From Psychrobacter immobilis (GTDB taxonomy: Bacteria; Pseudomonadota; Gammaproteobacteria; Pseudomonadales; Moraxellaceae): a stretch of 61,958 bases of DNA. Under the pieces are notes generated by a model. It ran no database searches. It was not told the origin of the DNA and saw only the letters and a list, made by a program, of their open reading frames with translations. This document shows, in pieces, positions 44,048 through 52,963 of the stretch (its first letter is position 1; the number at the start of each line of letters is the position of its first letter). Position numbers and translations under genes: made by a program. Where the stretch lies: contig NZ_CAJGZV010000003.1 in the NCBI RefSeq assembly GCF_904846065.1, forward strand, positions 1 to 61,958, in the 5' to 3' direction.

Positions 44048-46684
44048 CTAAAATGGGCGTGGTGACGAGTAATGGCGCGCTTTTTCTTGAATAGCCTTGT
44101 CTATATCCAGCACTTGTGCGGCCAAGATTTGCGCTAAATTTTGCGTGCCCACGCGGATGTCAGGAACCTGCTCAAAACGCTCATTAAGCGCGTTTATAGT
44201 ATCAATTTTATGACGGTCGCTAGGAAGCGTGCCGAGCGCTTGTAATAGTGTCTGTACCGACGTATCTCTGTCTATCATCACCCGTTTTGCATCCGTGTCT
44301 CGCAAACGCTTTTGCAACGCGGTGACATTATCAGTATGCTGAAGCGTTTTTAAGACGAGGGCCTCAGCAGCTAACTTTTCAGCCGCCTCTATCACAGTGG
44401 CAGTAGTATCAATCGCTTTAAAGTCGATCTTATCAATACGGTCTTTAACCCGTACCAGCATATTATCAAACCTGCTCTGATACGCCTTGACTTCTGCCTG
44501 TCGGGTACGCGCAAGGGCAGTAGCATCTTGCTCTTTTTGTTGTTTTTCTTGCCGCCGCCGATGTGCTTCCTCTCGCTCACGCCTGGCTTTGTTCTCAGTT
44601 TCGGCTTGCTCATGCGCTTTGTTGAGCTGGTATTGGAGCGCCATGGTACGAGTACGCCAGTCATCAAGCCGATCTGCGTTCAATTGAGTGGTCTTGGTAC
44701 GGGTAATCTCATCGTATAAGTTATCATCTTGCACAATCACCGCTTCACTTTGATCAAGAAGGGCAATACGCTGCTCATAAAACGGCGATAGGCGCTGATA
44801 GGTTTTTTGACTAGTATTGATTTGCAGCTTTAATTGTTTGATGTCTTCATTATTGGCGGTTTTAAATGTCTTTACATCAGATACAAGCATCTTCAAACGT
44901 GCCTCAGCGGTATCATCTATCTCTACCGCTTTAAGAGCACGCAGCGCCTCACGCTCTTGCTCAAGCGCTTTAAAACGCTCAACATCAAGATCTGCCATTG
45001 CCGCGAACTTATGATAGGTGTCAAGATTACTCGTTACCTCGATCGTCTGCAAATCCTCAAACGCCTCCCGCCAGTGCCGCTGCAGCTCAGTTTTTTCAAC
45101 ATCAATCTCATCAAGCGCTTTAAAATCAGTAGCCAGCTTATTCAGCGTTGCGGCAAAAGGTTTTAAAGTGGCCTTTAGCGCCTTATGATCATCAATAACT
45201 CGATTGTTAAGGGGAATAAGCTTTTTTAAAACTGCTTTATTGTTCAGCACCGTTTTATCAATCTGTGACAGCTGCTCTTCAAGGCGGCTAACAGCGCGGC
45301 CTGTTTGTAGGGTGTCATCTTGTCTAAATTGATCAACCAACACTAAAGCCGTCTTTAGTGCCTCACTTTGCTCTTTCGTATGTATTTTCCGGGCAAGCTC
45401 AATCATTTTTTGGCGGGGCTCGCTAAAATCCTGTCCCACCTCCTCGGTGAACCGCTGGGTACTCTTAATGTTTTTATCAATGGTAATAATCTGTTTAGAC
45501 TGGTGCGCTAACTCTTCATGCAGCGCATCAATGGTTGAAAATAAGGCGCTGCGTACCATCTTTTTTTGACTCACAAAGTTGGCTGAGATTGCTAAAAGCT
45601 CATCAAGTGCGTGATCATTGGCCGCATCACTATGCGTCTGATTCTTATTTTTAGGAATAGCGGGTTCAAGTTCAGCGGCAGGATCTACAAAGCGGATGTT
45701 ACTGAGCTCAATTCGCGCAAAGGGCTTACGCTTTTTATAATGTATTGTGACGCCGTTAACCTCTTGTTCATTGCTTTCTAGGTCAATACGTCCCTTGTCG
45801 TCGTACTCAATTACCAGACCATTTTTTTCAATGTAAGCATTGATCTCATCAATCGTCTCGTTGTACTCATGAATCACTGAACGATTGCCTTTGAGAATAT
45901 CCTTATATAGTGACTTACCCAGTTTCATTTTTGGTAAACGACTGATGCCCAGCTCACGGTAGGATTTCTCACTAATGGTTTTATTCTCAGGCAGTAGCTC
46001 ATTGGCCATATCCGCCCAAAGGGTGCGTTGATATTTAAGCTCATCGCCGCGCCCGTTTAACCCCTTAGATAACCGCTCCTCCGTTGACCACTGCAACCAA
46101 TTCTTGCGTGCTGATAAAGCATAACCCTTAACATCCGCTACTATCTCACGGCTTGAGAGTAAAATATGGGCATGAAAGTTACGACTGGTCAGCTCAACCA
46201 CTTCAACCTCCCCCACATGTTTCTCGTGACTGTGGGGCCGATGAATGGCCATATCGACAAGCACGTTATAGCGATCAGATAATGTTTGAGCGTAGCACTC
46301 GGCCAGAACTATACGCTGATCAGCGGTGATTCCATCAGGAAACATCACATCAATCTCAGTACCCAATTGCGCGTTTTTACGAGTCTCAATGCGTTCGATA
46401 TCATTCCAAAAACCCTCACGTGTCACTGCTAGATCCCCAGCAAGAGTTGGCGTTAACAACGCCGTATGCACCACATTTTTGTCAATAACTTGCGTGTATT
46501 TAGTGCCATCACTGTCTACTAAGTTTAAGATTTTGTCTTTAGCTTTACTGGTATAATCGTGGACGACTCCTGACTGCTCATCAACCAGTTTTGAGCCAGA
46601 ATTATAAGCCGACTTTGCCACCACGCTATGATTTTTCGCCTTACTAACGGCGCTAACTGACAGATGAAACCCTTTATTATTCAT
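44048..46684 (-). CDS. mobA: MobA/MobL relaxase (MobQ family)
   Basis: An 878-residue relaxase. The N-terminal about 300 residues have the MobA/MobL fold, including the metal-binding histidines in NFHAHILLSSREI and the family start FHLSVSAVSKAKNHSVVAKSA with the following Tyr as candidate nucleophile. The rest is long, charged and coiled-coil, with a RREREEAHRRRQEKQQ stretch. It nicks oriT and leads the strand into the recipient. ATG 46684 begins the conserved N-terminus; a TTG at 46699 is possible but has no better ribosome site. oriT lies just upstream. No type IV secretion genes are present, so transfer needs a helper. Confidence 0.92.
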   Translation of the reverse strand: MNNKGFHLSVSAVSKAKNHSVVAKSAYNSGSKLVDEQSGVVHDYTSKAKDKILNLVDSDGTKYTQVIDKNVVHTALLTPTLAGDLAVTREGFWNDIERIETRKNAQLGTEIDVMFPDGITADQRIVLAECYAQTLSDRYNVLVDMAIHRPHSHEKHVGEVEVVELTSRNFHAHILLSSREIVADVKGYALSARKNWLQWSTEERLSKGLNGRGDELKYQRTLWADMANELLPENKTISEKSYRELGISRLPKMKLGKSLYKDILKGNRSVIHEYNETIDEINAYIEKNGLVIEYDDKGRIDLESNEQEVNGVTIHYKKRKPFARIELSNIRFVDPAAELEPAIPKNKNQTHSDAANDHALDELLAISANFVSQKKMVRSALFSTIDALHEELAHQSKQIITIDKNIKSTQRFTEEVGQDFSEPRQKMIELARKIHTKEQSEALKTALVLVDQFRQDDTLQTGRAVSRLEEQLSQIDKTVLNNKAVLKKLIPLNNRVIDDHKALKATLKPFAATLNKLATDFKALDEIDVEKTELQRHWREAFEDLQTIEVTSNLDTYHKFAAMADLDVERFKALEQEREALRALKAVEIDDTAEARLKMLVSDVKTFKTANNEDIKQLKLQINTSQKTYQRLSPFYEQRIALLDQSEAVIVQDDNLYDEITRTKTTQLNADRLDDWRTRTMALQYQLNKAHEQAETENKARREREEAHRRRQEKQQKEQDATALARTRQAEVKAYQSRFDNMLVRVKDRIDKIDFKAIDTTATVIEAAEKLAAEALVLKTLQHTDNVTALQKRLRDTDAKRVMIDRDTSVQTLLQALGTLPSDRHKIDTINALNERFEQVPDIRVGTQNLAQILAAQVLDIDKAIQEKARHYSSPRPF

Positions 46685-46753
46685 AGCAAAAAAACCCAAT
46701 ATGGAGAGATGATTTTTTGGGGGTTGTAGGGGGTTCGCCCCCTGCCGGACGAC

Positions 46754-46820
46754 GGAGTTTATGTAAAAAAATAGCGCCCCTTGTGGGTCTTTTTTACATA
46801 AACTCCTAAGTTCGCTCTTA
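46754..46820. other. oriT: Origin of transfer (oriT), MobQ type
   Basis: A perfect 17-bp inverted repeat (46754-46770 with 46790-46806) is directly followed by CTAAGTTCGCTC, closely like the RSF1010/R1162 nic region (TAAGTGCG followed by CCCT). The hairpin-then-nic order is the same. The site lies about 120 bp upstream of the relaxase start. A further small hairpin AGGGGG-TTCG-CCCCCT lies at 46728-46743. The nick is expected after TAAGTTCG (about 46814). Confidence 0.8.
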
Positions 46821-46946
46821 ACAGAGGGTTAAAATACTACTGCGCCCACGAAACGATGTGGTCTTGTGTATTTTACTACCTTGCATACCTGTGTATGTAC
46901 TGCTAGGATCAACTCTATCATAGTTGGCTAAAAAAAGGATGAAGTA

Positions 46947-47288
46947 ATGTCAGTAATATCAGATGATTTATTTGCAAATAAGATTAAGCAATTACAGGCT
47001 CTTAAAAAAGAGATTGATCAGGACAGGCTTGAAGCACATAAAATATTGGGGGAGTGGTTGGCCAACGCATTAGACGATGATGATAATCATGAACTGCAAG
47101 CTATTTTTTTAGACGCACACGATAATGAAAAGTATGTCCGTTTGAAAAAGCACCGTGAGTTTTTAAAGTCAATTGCTCATAAGATGCAAGGTGAGGCTAA
47201 GGTAACACTAAGCAACTTTACACCACCTAAAGACAGTCAGAATAGTAAGCACGGTTCATTGTTTGAGGATGATTCATTGGAGCAGTAG
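46947..47288 (+). CDS. Small helical protein, possible MobC-like accessory
   Basis: A 113-residue protein, predicted coiled coil (DDLFANKIKQLQALKKEI...), divergent from the relaxase across oriT. In RSF1010-type plasmids the divergently placed small mobC product helps open DNA at oriT, so a similar role is plausible. AAAAAAGG precedes the start. No family could be assigned with certainty. Confidence 0.6.
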   Translation: MSVISDDLFANKIKQLQALKKEIDQDRLEAHKILGEWLANALDDDDNHELQAIFLDAHDNEKYVRLKKHREFLKSIAHKMQGEAKVTLSNFTPPKDSQNSKHGSLFEDDSLEQ

Positions 47289-47486
47289 TAGCTAGGAATT
47301 GGATTATTAGCAGTACAGATGAATCGTCTGCTAATCAGCGAAAAGTTAGGAGGTTATTATTGGCCGTTTTAAGCGTTTTAAAATAGCTTTAGCTACCATC
47401 GTATCGAACAGAGCGTAGAACGCATATAAGAGTATTTTTTATGCGTTTTAGCAATGCTTTAAGATGTGTTTACAGAGGTGTCGATA
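47289..47486. other. Short gap between mobC-like and small ORF
   Basis: No gene or clear repeat seen. Confidence 0.4.
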
Positions 47487-47657
47487 ATGACTATTGAAAA
47501 TGAAGACAAGTTATCTACAAAAAATGAGACTGATACTGAGAGTATGAAAACAGCGTTGGCCAGAATGACAGATGAAGACATTCAAAATATCTTTGACCGT
47601 GCTTTTGAAGATTTTCAAAGATCAAAGCTTAATCCGAACTATGAGAATAAAGATTGA
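47487..47657 (+). CDS. Small acidic protein upstream of the replication origin
   Basis: A 56-residue, acidic, helical protein of unknown function. AGAGGTG lies upstream of ATG 47487, which is preferred to a GTG at 47466. It lies just before the iterons and could be a copy-control or accessory protein, but nothing in the sequence proves that. Confidence 0.5.
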   Translation: MTIENEDKLSTKNETDTESMKTALARMTDEDIQNIFDRAFEDFQRSKLNPNYENKD

Positions 47658-47860
47658 TACCGAGTAAATTGACCATAGCGTTTTGAGCTACTGAACAGTT
47701 CTATAAGTGATTGGTCGCTCATATTATCATCTCAAATCCGTCAGTTCTTGAGCTTTTTTCCTATTATTTAATATAAAAACATATTTTTTACTTTTAAAGA
47801 TTTTTAAAGACTTTTAGGAAGCTCTCAGACCTTACCAGTTAAGGGCTTCAAGATCTATAA

Positions 47861-47960
47861 AGCTACAATCAGCTAGGTTAATGCTACAATCAGCTAGGTT
47901 AAAAGCTACAATCAGCTAGGTTAAAAGCTACAATCAGCAGGTATTATGCTACAATTAGAT
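47861..47960. repeat. oriV: Replication origin iterons
   Basis: Four copies of a repeat containing GCTACAATCAGC and TAGGTTAA start at 47862, 47883, 47905 and 47927, with a weaker fifth at 47948. Spacing is 21-22 bp, two helical turns, so all face the same side of the helix. An AT-rich stretch (47755-47820) lies just before them. They precede a Rep_3 initiator gene, as expected of an iteron plasmid. Confidence 0.92.
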
Positions 47961-47984
47961 AGATTTGAGTATTAAGGCGTAGAT

Positions 47985-48941
47985 ATGACTAACCAAGTTG
48001 GTTTATATGAGAAGAAATACCCTGCAAATTGGGTTGTTATGCAAAATCGTATTCTACAAGCGTTTTATGAAATGACACTTGATGAAAAACGGTTGCTGTT
48101 GCTTGCTAGTTCAGTAGTGCGTTTGATAGATGCCACTGAAAAAGACACTATAGAGATAACCGCGAAAGCATTTGCAGAGGCTTGCAACATTCAAGTGGAT
48201 TCTGCTTATACTCAATTAAAAGATGCTAGTGAAACGATGATGAGGCGATTTTTTAGCTATAGAAATGAACGCGGTAGCCGTGTCAATGTACAGTGGGTCA
48301 TCAGATCAATATATGAAGATGGCTATGTGTCTCTATGTTTTACAGATGAAGTGCTACTGATGTTGAAGGTTTTTGATGAAAATAATCCATTCACTAAATA
48401 TAAAAAAGAAGATGTACTTAAACTGAAGGGTGAATATTCAATAGATATATACCATCTGGCCAAAAAACATGAGGCAATGAGCTCGTGGACAATGTCACTT
48501 GAAGAAATTAGAGAGGAGCTAGCTCTTTCTAAATCTTACGAACGTATTAACAACCTAAAAAGTCGAGTCATCAACCCAAGCGTTGAAGAAATAACAGAAA
48601 AGTCAGATATTAAAATCACCTATGAAAACGTCAAACGTGGTCGTACCGTCACAGGACTAAAATTTAATGTAAAAGCTAAGCCCACCAAGAAAAAAAGTCT
48701 GGAGGACTTAAATCAGAATAATGAGAATAGAGATATACCATCCTTAACAGTCAAACAGATCGACCGTTTTGCGCCTCTATTGGCTAACTATGCCCCATTT
48801 GGTAGCTATGCGCCTTCAGGAAAAAGTACCCAAGAAGTGATCAGCTGGTTACACACTCAATTAAGAGATGAAGCTTTTTTAAAGACCCATAAAAAGCATT
48901 TGCTGGCGGTAGGTTATACGTTCCCTAAGCAAAAATCATAG
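47985..48941 (+). CDS. repB: Rep_3-family plasmid replication initiator
   Basis: A 318-residue initiator of the Rep_3 (RepB/RepA iteron) superfamily: two winged-helix domains, with NRILQAFYEMTLDEKRLLLL at the start and GEYSIDIYHLAKKHE and SLEEIREEL in the second half. It binds the iterons 25-125 bp upstream to start replication and controls copy number. A C-terminal extension of about 80 residues (from 48690) has a helical DNA-binding look. It is the only initiator on the plasmid. Confidence 0.93.
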   Translation: MTNQVGLYEKKYPANWVVMQNRILQAFYEMTLDEKRLLLLASSVVRLIDATEKDTIEITAKAFAEACNIQVDSAYTQLKDASETMMRRFFSYRNERGSRVNVQWVIRSIYEDGYVSLCFTDEVLLMLKVFDENNPFTKYKKEDVLKLKGEYSIDIYHLAKKHEAMSSWTMSLEEIREELALSKSYERINNLKSRVINPSVEEITEKSDIKITYENVKRGRTVTGLKFNVKAKPTKKKSLEDLNQNNENRDIPSLTVKQIDRFAPLLANYAPFGSYAPSGKSTQEVISWLHTQLRDEAFLKTHKKHLLAVGYTFPKQKS

Positions 48942-49024
48942 CAAAGAAAAAAGAGTGATTAATCTGGTACTGTCTATACAAATGGTTTATATTATATGTA
49001 CACAGATAAGCCATTTGTAATGCC

Positions 49025-49252
49025 ATGACGACAACTAATTATAATATCAGGCTCGATCAAGAGCTAAAAGAAAATGCTTTTGCCGTGTTTGAAAGCTATG
49101 GTCTAACGCCGTCTCAAGCGATTAAATTGTTCTTGACCCAAGTGGCGCAAACCAATCAAGTACCGCTATCTTTTGAATACCAGAAAGTAACAGCTGTCAG
49201 TCAAGATGAATTGCTAATCTATAAAGAGCATACTGACAGAGAGAACAGATAA
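49025..49252 (+). CDS. RelB/DinJ-family antitoxin
   Basis: A 75-residue antitoxin with a ribbon-helix-helix N-terminus (YNIRLDQELKENAFAVFESYGLTPSQAIKLFLTQV) of the RelB/DinJ type. The usual RelE/YafQ toxin is absent: the next frame is a broken BrnT-like toxin in the gap after it. It may be an orphan antitoxin or may have been captured with the BrnTA remnant. Confidence 0.85.
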   Translation: MTTTNYNIRLDQELKENAFAVFESYGLTPSQAIKLFLTQVAQTNQVPLSFEYQKVTAVSQDELLIYKEHTDRENR

Positions 49253-49254
49253 GT

Positions 49255-49534
49255 ATTAGATTTGAATGGGATGAACAAAAAAAACACCAATCAGCGTAAG
49301 CACCGTTTATTATTTGAGGCAGCCGCCCGAGTTTTTCTAGACCTTTTATGCCTGCGTCAGCAAGACAGGTATGAAAATGATGAAAAGCAGTGGCAAGCGC
49401 TGGGTACAGTAGACGGTACCGCCGTCCTATTGGTAGCCCATACGCAAACAGAAATAGATAATGGTGAGGTTATACGCATTATCTCAGCTAGACGTGTCAA
49501 AAAAATGAAAGGGAGCCAGTGTGAACAAAGTTAG
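49255..49534 (+). pseudogene. BrnT-family toxin, frameshifted
   Basis: The normal N-terminus IRFEWDEQK is readable from 49255 but lacks an ATG (ATT in its place) and meets a stop after QSA. The rest (NTNQRKHRLLFEAAARVFLD...) continues in another frame. The shift is at a run of eight A's (49277-49284); seven would restore the frame. BrnT is a ribonuclease toxin. An open ATG at 49271 could give a truncated protein that lacks the start of the domain. Confidence 0.75.
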
Positions 49535-49801
49535 TTATCAAATAGACGAGCTACCACCACTAACGGCCAAGCAACAAGTAGATTTAGAGCATTTAGCAAC
49601 GCTTAATGATGACGACATTGATCTATCAGACATTCCAGAAGTCACCGACTGGTCAGGTGTTAGCCGTGGCAGTATTAAACCATAAGCGTTCTTTACTGAG
49701 GCCAGTATCATTGCCAAATTTAAGGATAAAACCAAGCAAACAGGCGCTAATCATTAATAAATGATAGTAATGCGCTAGAAGAGTACTTAACTGATCGTTA
49801 G
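49521..49801 (+). pseudogene. BrnA-family antitoxin, interrupted
   Basis: A GTG start at 49521 (GGGAG upstream) opens a frame with DIDLSDIPEVTDWSGVSRGS, typical of BrnA, but it stops at 49683. BrnA-like C-terminal sequence remains readable beyond (IIAKFKDKTKQTGANH, then in a shifted frame NALEEYLTDR to a stop at 49801). Toxin and antitoxin are both damaged, which fits joint decay once the toxin was lost. A 54-residue N-terminal peptide may still be made. Confidence 0.75.
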
Positions 49802-49820
49802 CCCTAATCTAATGATTGTG

Positions 49821-49847
49821 ACCTCAAGATTACTTGAGGTTTTTTTA
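49821..49847 (+). terminator. Terminator after brnA remnant
   Basis: ACCTCAAG (49821-49828) pairs with CTTGAGGT (49833-49840) and is followed by seven T's. Confidence 0.88.
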
Positions 49848-49943
49848 AGCCTTATATTGTAGTATGTTGTATATTGTATTATACTATATAAAAAATACTA
49901 CAAATGCTACATATTTACTCATACAAAATTAAGGACAATAATT

Positions 49944-50945
49944 ATCGCCATTACTACACAGCAAATTCATGCTATTGCTGATCAACTGCACGAACAAGGT
50001 ATCAAACCTACTTTAGCCGAAGTGCGTAAGGCGCTGGGTGGTGGATCATTCACGACCATCAGTGAAGCTATGAAGTCTTGGCGTCAGGATAACCAACAAG
50101 AAGAGCAGCTAAGACAGGTTGAGCTACCAAGTGGTATCACTGAACGCTTACAAACGCTTGGTGCGGATATGTGGCAGACGGCCATTGATATTGCCAATGA
50201 TCGTCTGGTTAAAGAACGGGAGGCTCTAGAGAGTATTAAGGCCAAGTCGCAAGCTGAGACAGATGAGGCTCAAGAAGCGGTTAAGACCCTAGAGAGTGAG
50301 CAGGCTGATTTGTTAGAACAGCTCGATGAGGTCACAGCAACTGCAGAGGCAACGGCTATCACCGCGGCTCAAGTGACTGCTGAACGGGATGTGCTGACAC
50401 AGACACTCAGCGATACTCAGCACCAGCTAGAACTTGAACGAGCTAAAACAGTGGCAGCTCAGGCCCAACTTGGTGACCTGCGTAGCAGTTTTGATCAGCA
50501 ATCAAAAGAGCTGAGTGCCAACATATCGAAGGTGGCCACGCTTGAAGCCACTGCTAATAGCGATAAAGCAGAGATCGCGCGTCTGCAAACAGAACTGACA
50601 GCAACTAAGGATGAGCTAAAGACAGTCGTTATTGAGCGCAACGAGATAACGAATCTTACAGCAGAAGTGAAAGGAGAGTTAAAGGCCATAATCGCTGAAC
50701 GTGATAAGTTATCAGGGATTAATGAGCAGCTTACTCAAAAGCAAGCTAAGATTGAAGCAGATCATCAGCTACTGATTAAGCAACACGACACGTTAAATCA
50801 TGAGAGAACTTTGCTTAGTACTGAGCACACTGCATTGAGTGAGCAGTATGATGAGCTTTCAATTAACTATCAATCAGAACAGGAAAAGAGTAGCTCATTG
50901 ACTGCAGAGATTGAAAAGATGCGAGAGACAATTAACAATAAATAA
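49944..50945 (+). CDS. kfrA: KfrA-like DNA-binding coiled-coil protein with non-ATG start
   Basis: A protein of about 333 residues. The N-terminal KfrA_N domain (AIADQLHEQGIKPTLAEVRKALGGGS) binds DNA; the rest is a long alpha-helical coiled coil (about residues 70-330) rich in Gln, Ala and Glu. KfrA forms filament-like structures that help stabilise plasmids and regulate their own promoters. No ATG, GTG or TTG lies at the right place: with AAGGA at 49931-49935, the candidates are ATT (49941) or ATC (49944). The first standard codon, GTG 50022, would remove much of the DNA-binding domain. Confidence 0.75.
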   Translation: MAITTQQIHAIADQLHEQGIKPTLAEVRKALGGGSFTTISEAMKSWRQDNQQEEQLRQVELPSGITERLQTLGADMWQTAIDIANDRLVKEREALESIKAKSQAETDEAQEAVKTLESEQADLLEQLDEVTATAEATAITAAQVTAERDVLTQTLSDTQHQLELERAKTVAAQAQLGDLRSSFDQQSKELSANISKVATLEATANSDKAEIARLQTELTATKDELKTVVIERNEITNLTAEVKGELKAIIAERDKLSGINEQLTQKQAKIEADHQLLIKQHDTLNHERTLLSTEHTALSEQYDELSINYQSEQEKSSSLTAEIEKMRETINNK

Positions 50946-51119
50946 GTCAATCCCGTTCTATTCACACTAAGCTTATGAATCAACCATGACAATATCGACT
51001 CACTGAATAAATGATGGTTGTATAATAAATATTCTAAATTTTTCTCTAGATTCTTATAGTATATAGCCTAGTGGGCTATATACTACTTAAATTAGCCTAA
51101 GTGAATTTATGCTGATTTT

Positions 51120-51745
51120 GGAGCCTTGAGCAGATTTCAAGGAACACTCACCCTAAAGCAGTTATGAGTATAATAAAAACACTCACAAACACTTTAGTGC
51201 ATTCCTTGAATTTGATGTGATTAGTCATGCCGACTTCATCGCCCATCGCGTCATCAAGACCGTATCACTGTATCAAGCTACGGCTGTTATGATTACGGCT
51301 GATAGCACCGCCTAGACACGCTCATAACCGCTACTGTGCTGTCATACGCTAGCAAGGGCGTTCGCCCAATATACCGCTACGATATGCACAAGTAACCACT
51401 CATTGCGTTGCTCTGATCCTTTGTCTAGTCACCCCTGTAGGGAGCTCACCCTTATGTCAAACGCAGTCGTCACCGAGGCCTGCCACCCATTTGACGGGTA
51501 ACGGGTACAGAGAGAGCAGCACGAAAATGTAACGAGCGAACAAGCAGTTTTTAAAATGTATAGCAAATAGAGTTGATATGAAAGCAGATTTTGGATAAAA
51601 TGACCCTAAACGGGCATTTAATGCTGTTCAAATAACGCAGTCTGTGTGCTTATTTGTTCGTTACAGCGTGTTGTCGCACACTGTAACCGTTATCTACATT
51701 TAAAACTAAATGCCTCTGGGAGTCAACTCCCAGAGGCATTTTTTT
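51120..51745 (+). ncRNA. Candidate structured non-coding RNA
   Basis: A roughly 600-nt stretch without a long ORF and of less AT-rich look than its surroundings. Signs of structure: repeated local dyads (AGGGCGTTCGCCC), a hairpin GTTACAGcGTGT/ACACTGTAAC (51659-51687), a long-range match between GTAACGAGCGAACAA (about 51529) and TTGTTCGTTAC (51653-51664), and a perfect 15-bp terminator (51708-51722 with 51727-51741) at the end. I cannot assign it to a known RNA family. Confidence 0.35.
51708..51745 (+). terminator. Strong terminator at end of ORF-poor stretch
   Basis: A perfect 15-bp stem (AAATGCCTCTGGGAG with its complement) closes a 4-base loop and is followed by a T-run. No protein gene precedes it for 760 bp, implying that a transcript without a long ORF ends here. 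Confidence 0.88.
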
Positions 51746-52005
51746 GTCTAGTCCTTTGATAAGATTTTCGTAAAATTTTTAGGCACTGATACAATCAATT
51801 GGTTTAAGTAATTCAGATCGCTTTGGCAGTGTCATACTCTCTCAAAAAAAACTATCTGAACCGCCTCAGGTTTTCGGAGACTAAACAGTCTTAGAGAGTA
51901 CGACGAACTCGGGGTGGTTTACCCATACGCTTTGAGCTAAGCCACATCTTCATGAGCGTCGTTTCGTAATTTGTCTTGTAATGCTAGCAATCCAAAAATT
52001 TCTCA

Positions 52006-52092
52006 GTTTTGCGCCAGAAATGTGCAGGTAGTGCACAAGCGGTATCATGTGGCATCTTAAACGCGCTTGCCGATAACTCCTGTCATGAGTAA
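52006..52092 (+). pseudogene. 3' end of a second MerR-family regulator gene
   Basis: The last 28 codons read RQKCAGSAQAVSCGILNALA and then DNSCHE before TAA, nearly the same as the end of the CadR/PbrR-like gene at 19384. Everything upstream is replaced by unrelated sequence. It marks the boundary of a duplicated segment that also includes the second CHAP gene. Confidence 0.85.
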
Positions 52093-52240
52093 TGATATCA
52101 GTAGTGTCTATTTCTGACTGATCAAATCATGAAAGGTTAAATACACCCTGATGTTAAGCACAAAAAAACCCAGCAATGATAGTAAGATCACTACTGGGTT
52201 GGGGAAAAGCAATAAATATGTTGTGCTGACTTCTCAGGTC

Positions 52241-52963
52241 TTATTTATCATTCATAGCAAGGTAGATATTACGATCTGATGCGGATGCGTCATCCACATA
52301 TTTTGAATCACGCCATGTCGTATAAGCATAGACACCACTGTATGGGCTGATGCTGTTCTGACGGAAATCAGAAATCCAATTTTCGCCATCAAATATTTGG
52401 ATATGGCCATGCGGGCGCTTTGATGAGCGATCATAGACAATAACATCACCTACTTGGGTTGGCATATCATTACTGATTTTGCTAAAACCTGCTTTATCAA
52501 GCGTGCCACGAGTGGCGTACTGATAGGCTGAAGGATTGGGTGTAAATTCATAACCAGCTGATTGTAGTGCTTTACGTACGTAACGGGCACAATATCCAGA
52601 GCTGCCAGATAAAGCCACTTTTGAGGCGCGAGCAGCAGCGATAGCGGGGGCTGAATTGCTGTCAGGAACCTTATTGACTTGCTGCTGTTGTTTTTCAGCG
52701 TATAAGCGGCTGTTTAATGATGAAAGCTGATTCTCTTTTTGCTTGGCCTGCGCACTTAGGTTGCTAATTGCTTGACTAATTTCATCATTATTAGAAACAT
52801 AAGCACCACTTTTGGTGCTATAGATGTTTTTTGATGAACCGTAGTTTGATGCCGCAGAAATATTGGTTATATTATTACTTGTTTGAAAGGTCGTTACAGC
52901 AGCAGTACTCGTTTGTGCTATGCCCATACCCAGTACTGACAAAATCAATAAGGCCTGTTTCAT
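52241..52963 (-). CDS. Secreted CHAP-type peptidoglycan amidase/peptidase, copy 2
   Basis: A 240-residue protein identical in sequence to the copy at 18514-19236 with inverted orientation. Within the parts I compared (about the first 400 bp) I saw one silent base change. It has the same signal peptide, coiled coil and CHAP motifs (GYCARYVRKAL and PHGHIQIF). Downstream sequence is similar but with about one change in fifteen, and upstream sequence is far more diverged. The two genes form an inverted repeat that could invert the 33 kb between them by recombination. Confidence 0.85.
   Translation of the reverse strand: MKQALLILSVLGMGIAQTSTAAVTTFQTSNNITNISAASNYGSSKNIYSTKSGAYVSNNDEISQAISNLSAQAKQKENQLSSLNSRLYAEKQQQQVNKVPDSNSAPAIAAARASKVALSGSSGYCARYVRKALQSAGYEFTPNPSAYQYATRGTLDKAGFSKISNDMPTQVGDVIVYDRSSKRPHGHIQIFDGENWISDFRQNSISPYSGVYAYTTWRDSKYVDDASASDRNIYLAMNDK

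Larger units (their letters stand above)
50946..52005. other. Long ORF-poor stretch
   Basis: Over 1 kb without a supported gene. It holds a hairpin (AGTATATAGCC/GGCTATATACT, 51058-51084), a structured RNA candidate (51120-51745), and, beyond 51750, sequence that I could not place, including GAACCGCCTCAGGTTTTCGG which resembles an insertion-element end. A short frame at 51218-51316 (32 residues) is not convincing as a gene. Confidence 0.6.

Noticed and set aside
42600..48950. Self-transmissible conjugation system
   Set aside because: Only relaxase, oriT and small accessory genes are present; there are no mating-pair formation or coupling-protein genes in the window.
51218..51316. 32-codon frame within the ORF-poor stretch (V-I-S-H-A-D-F...)
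   Set aside because: Codon pattern looks plausible but it is short and has no ribosome site; treated as part of a possible RNA or relic.
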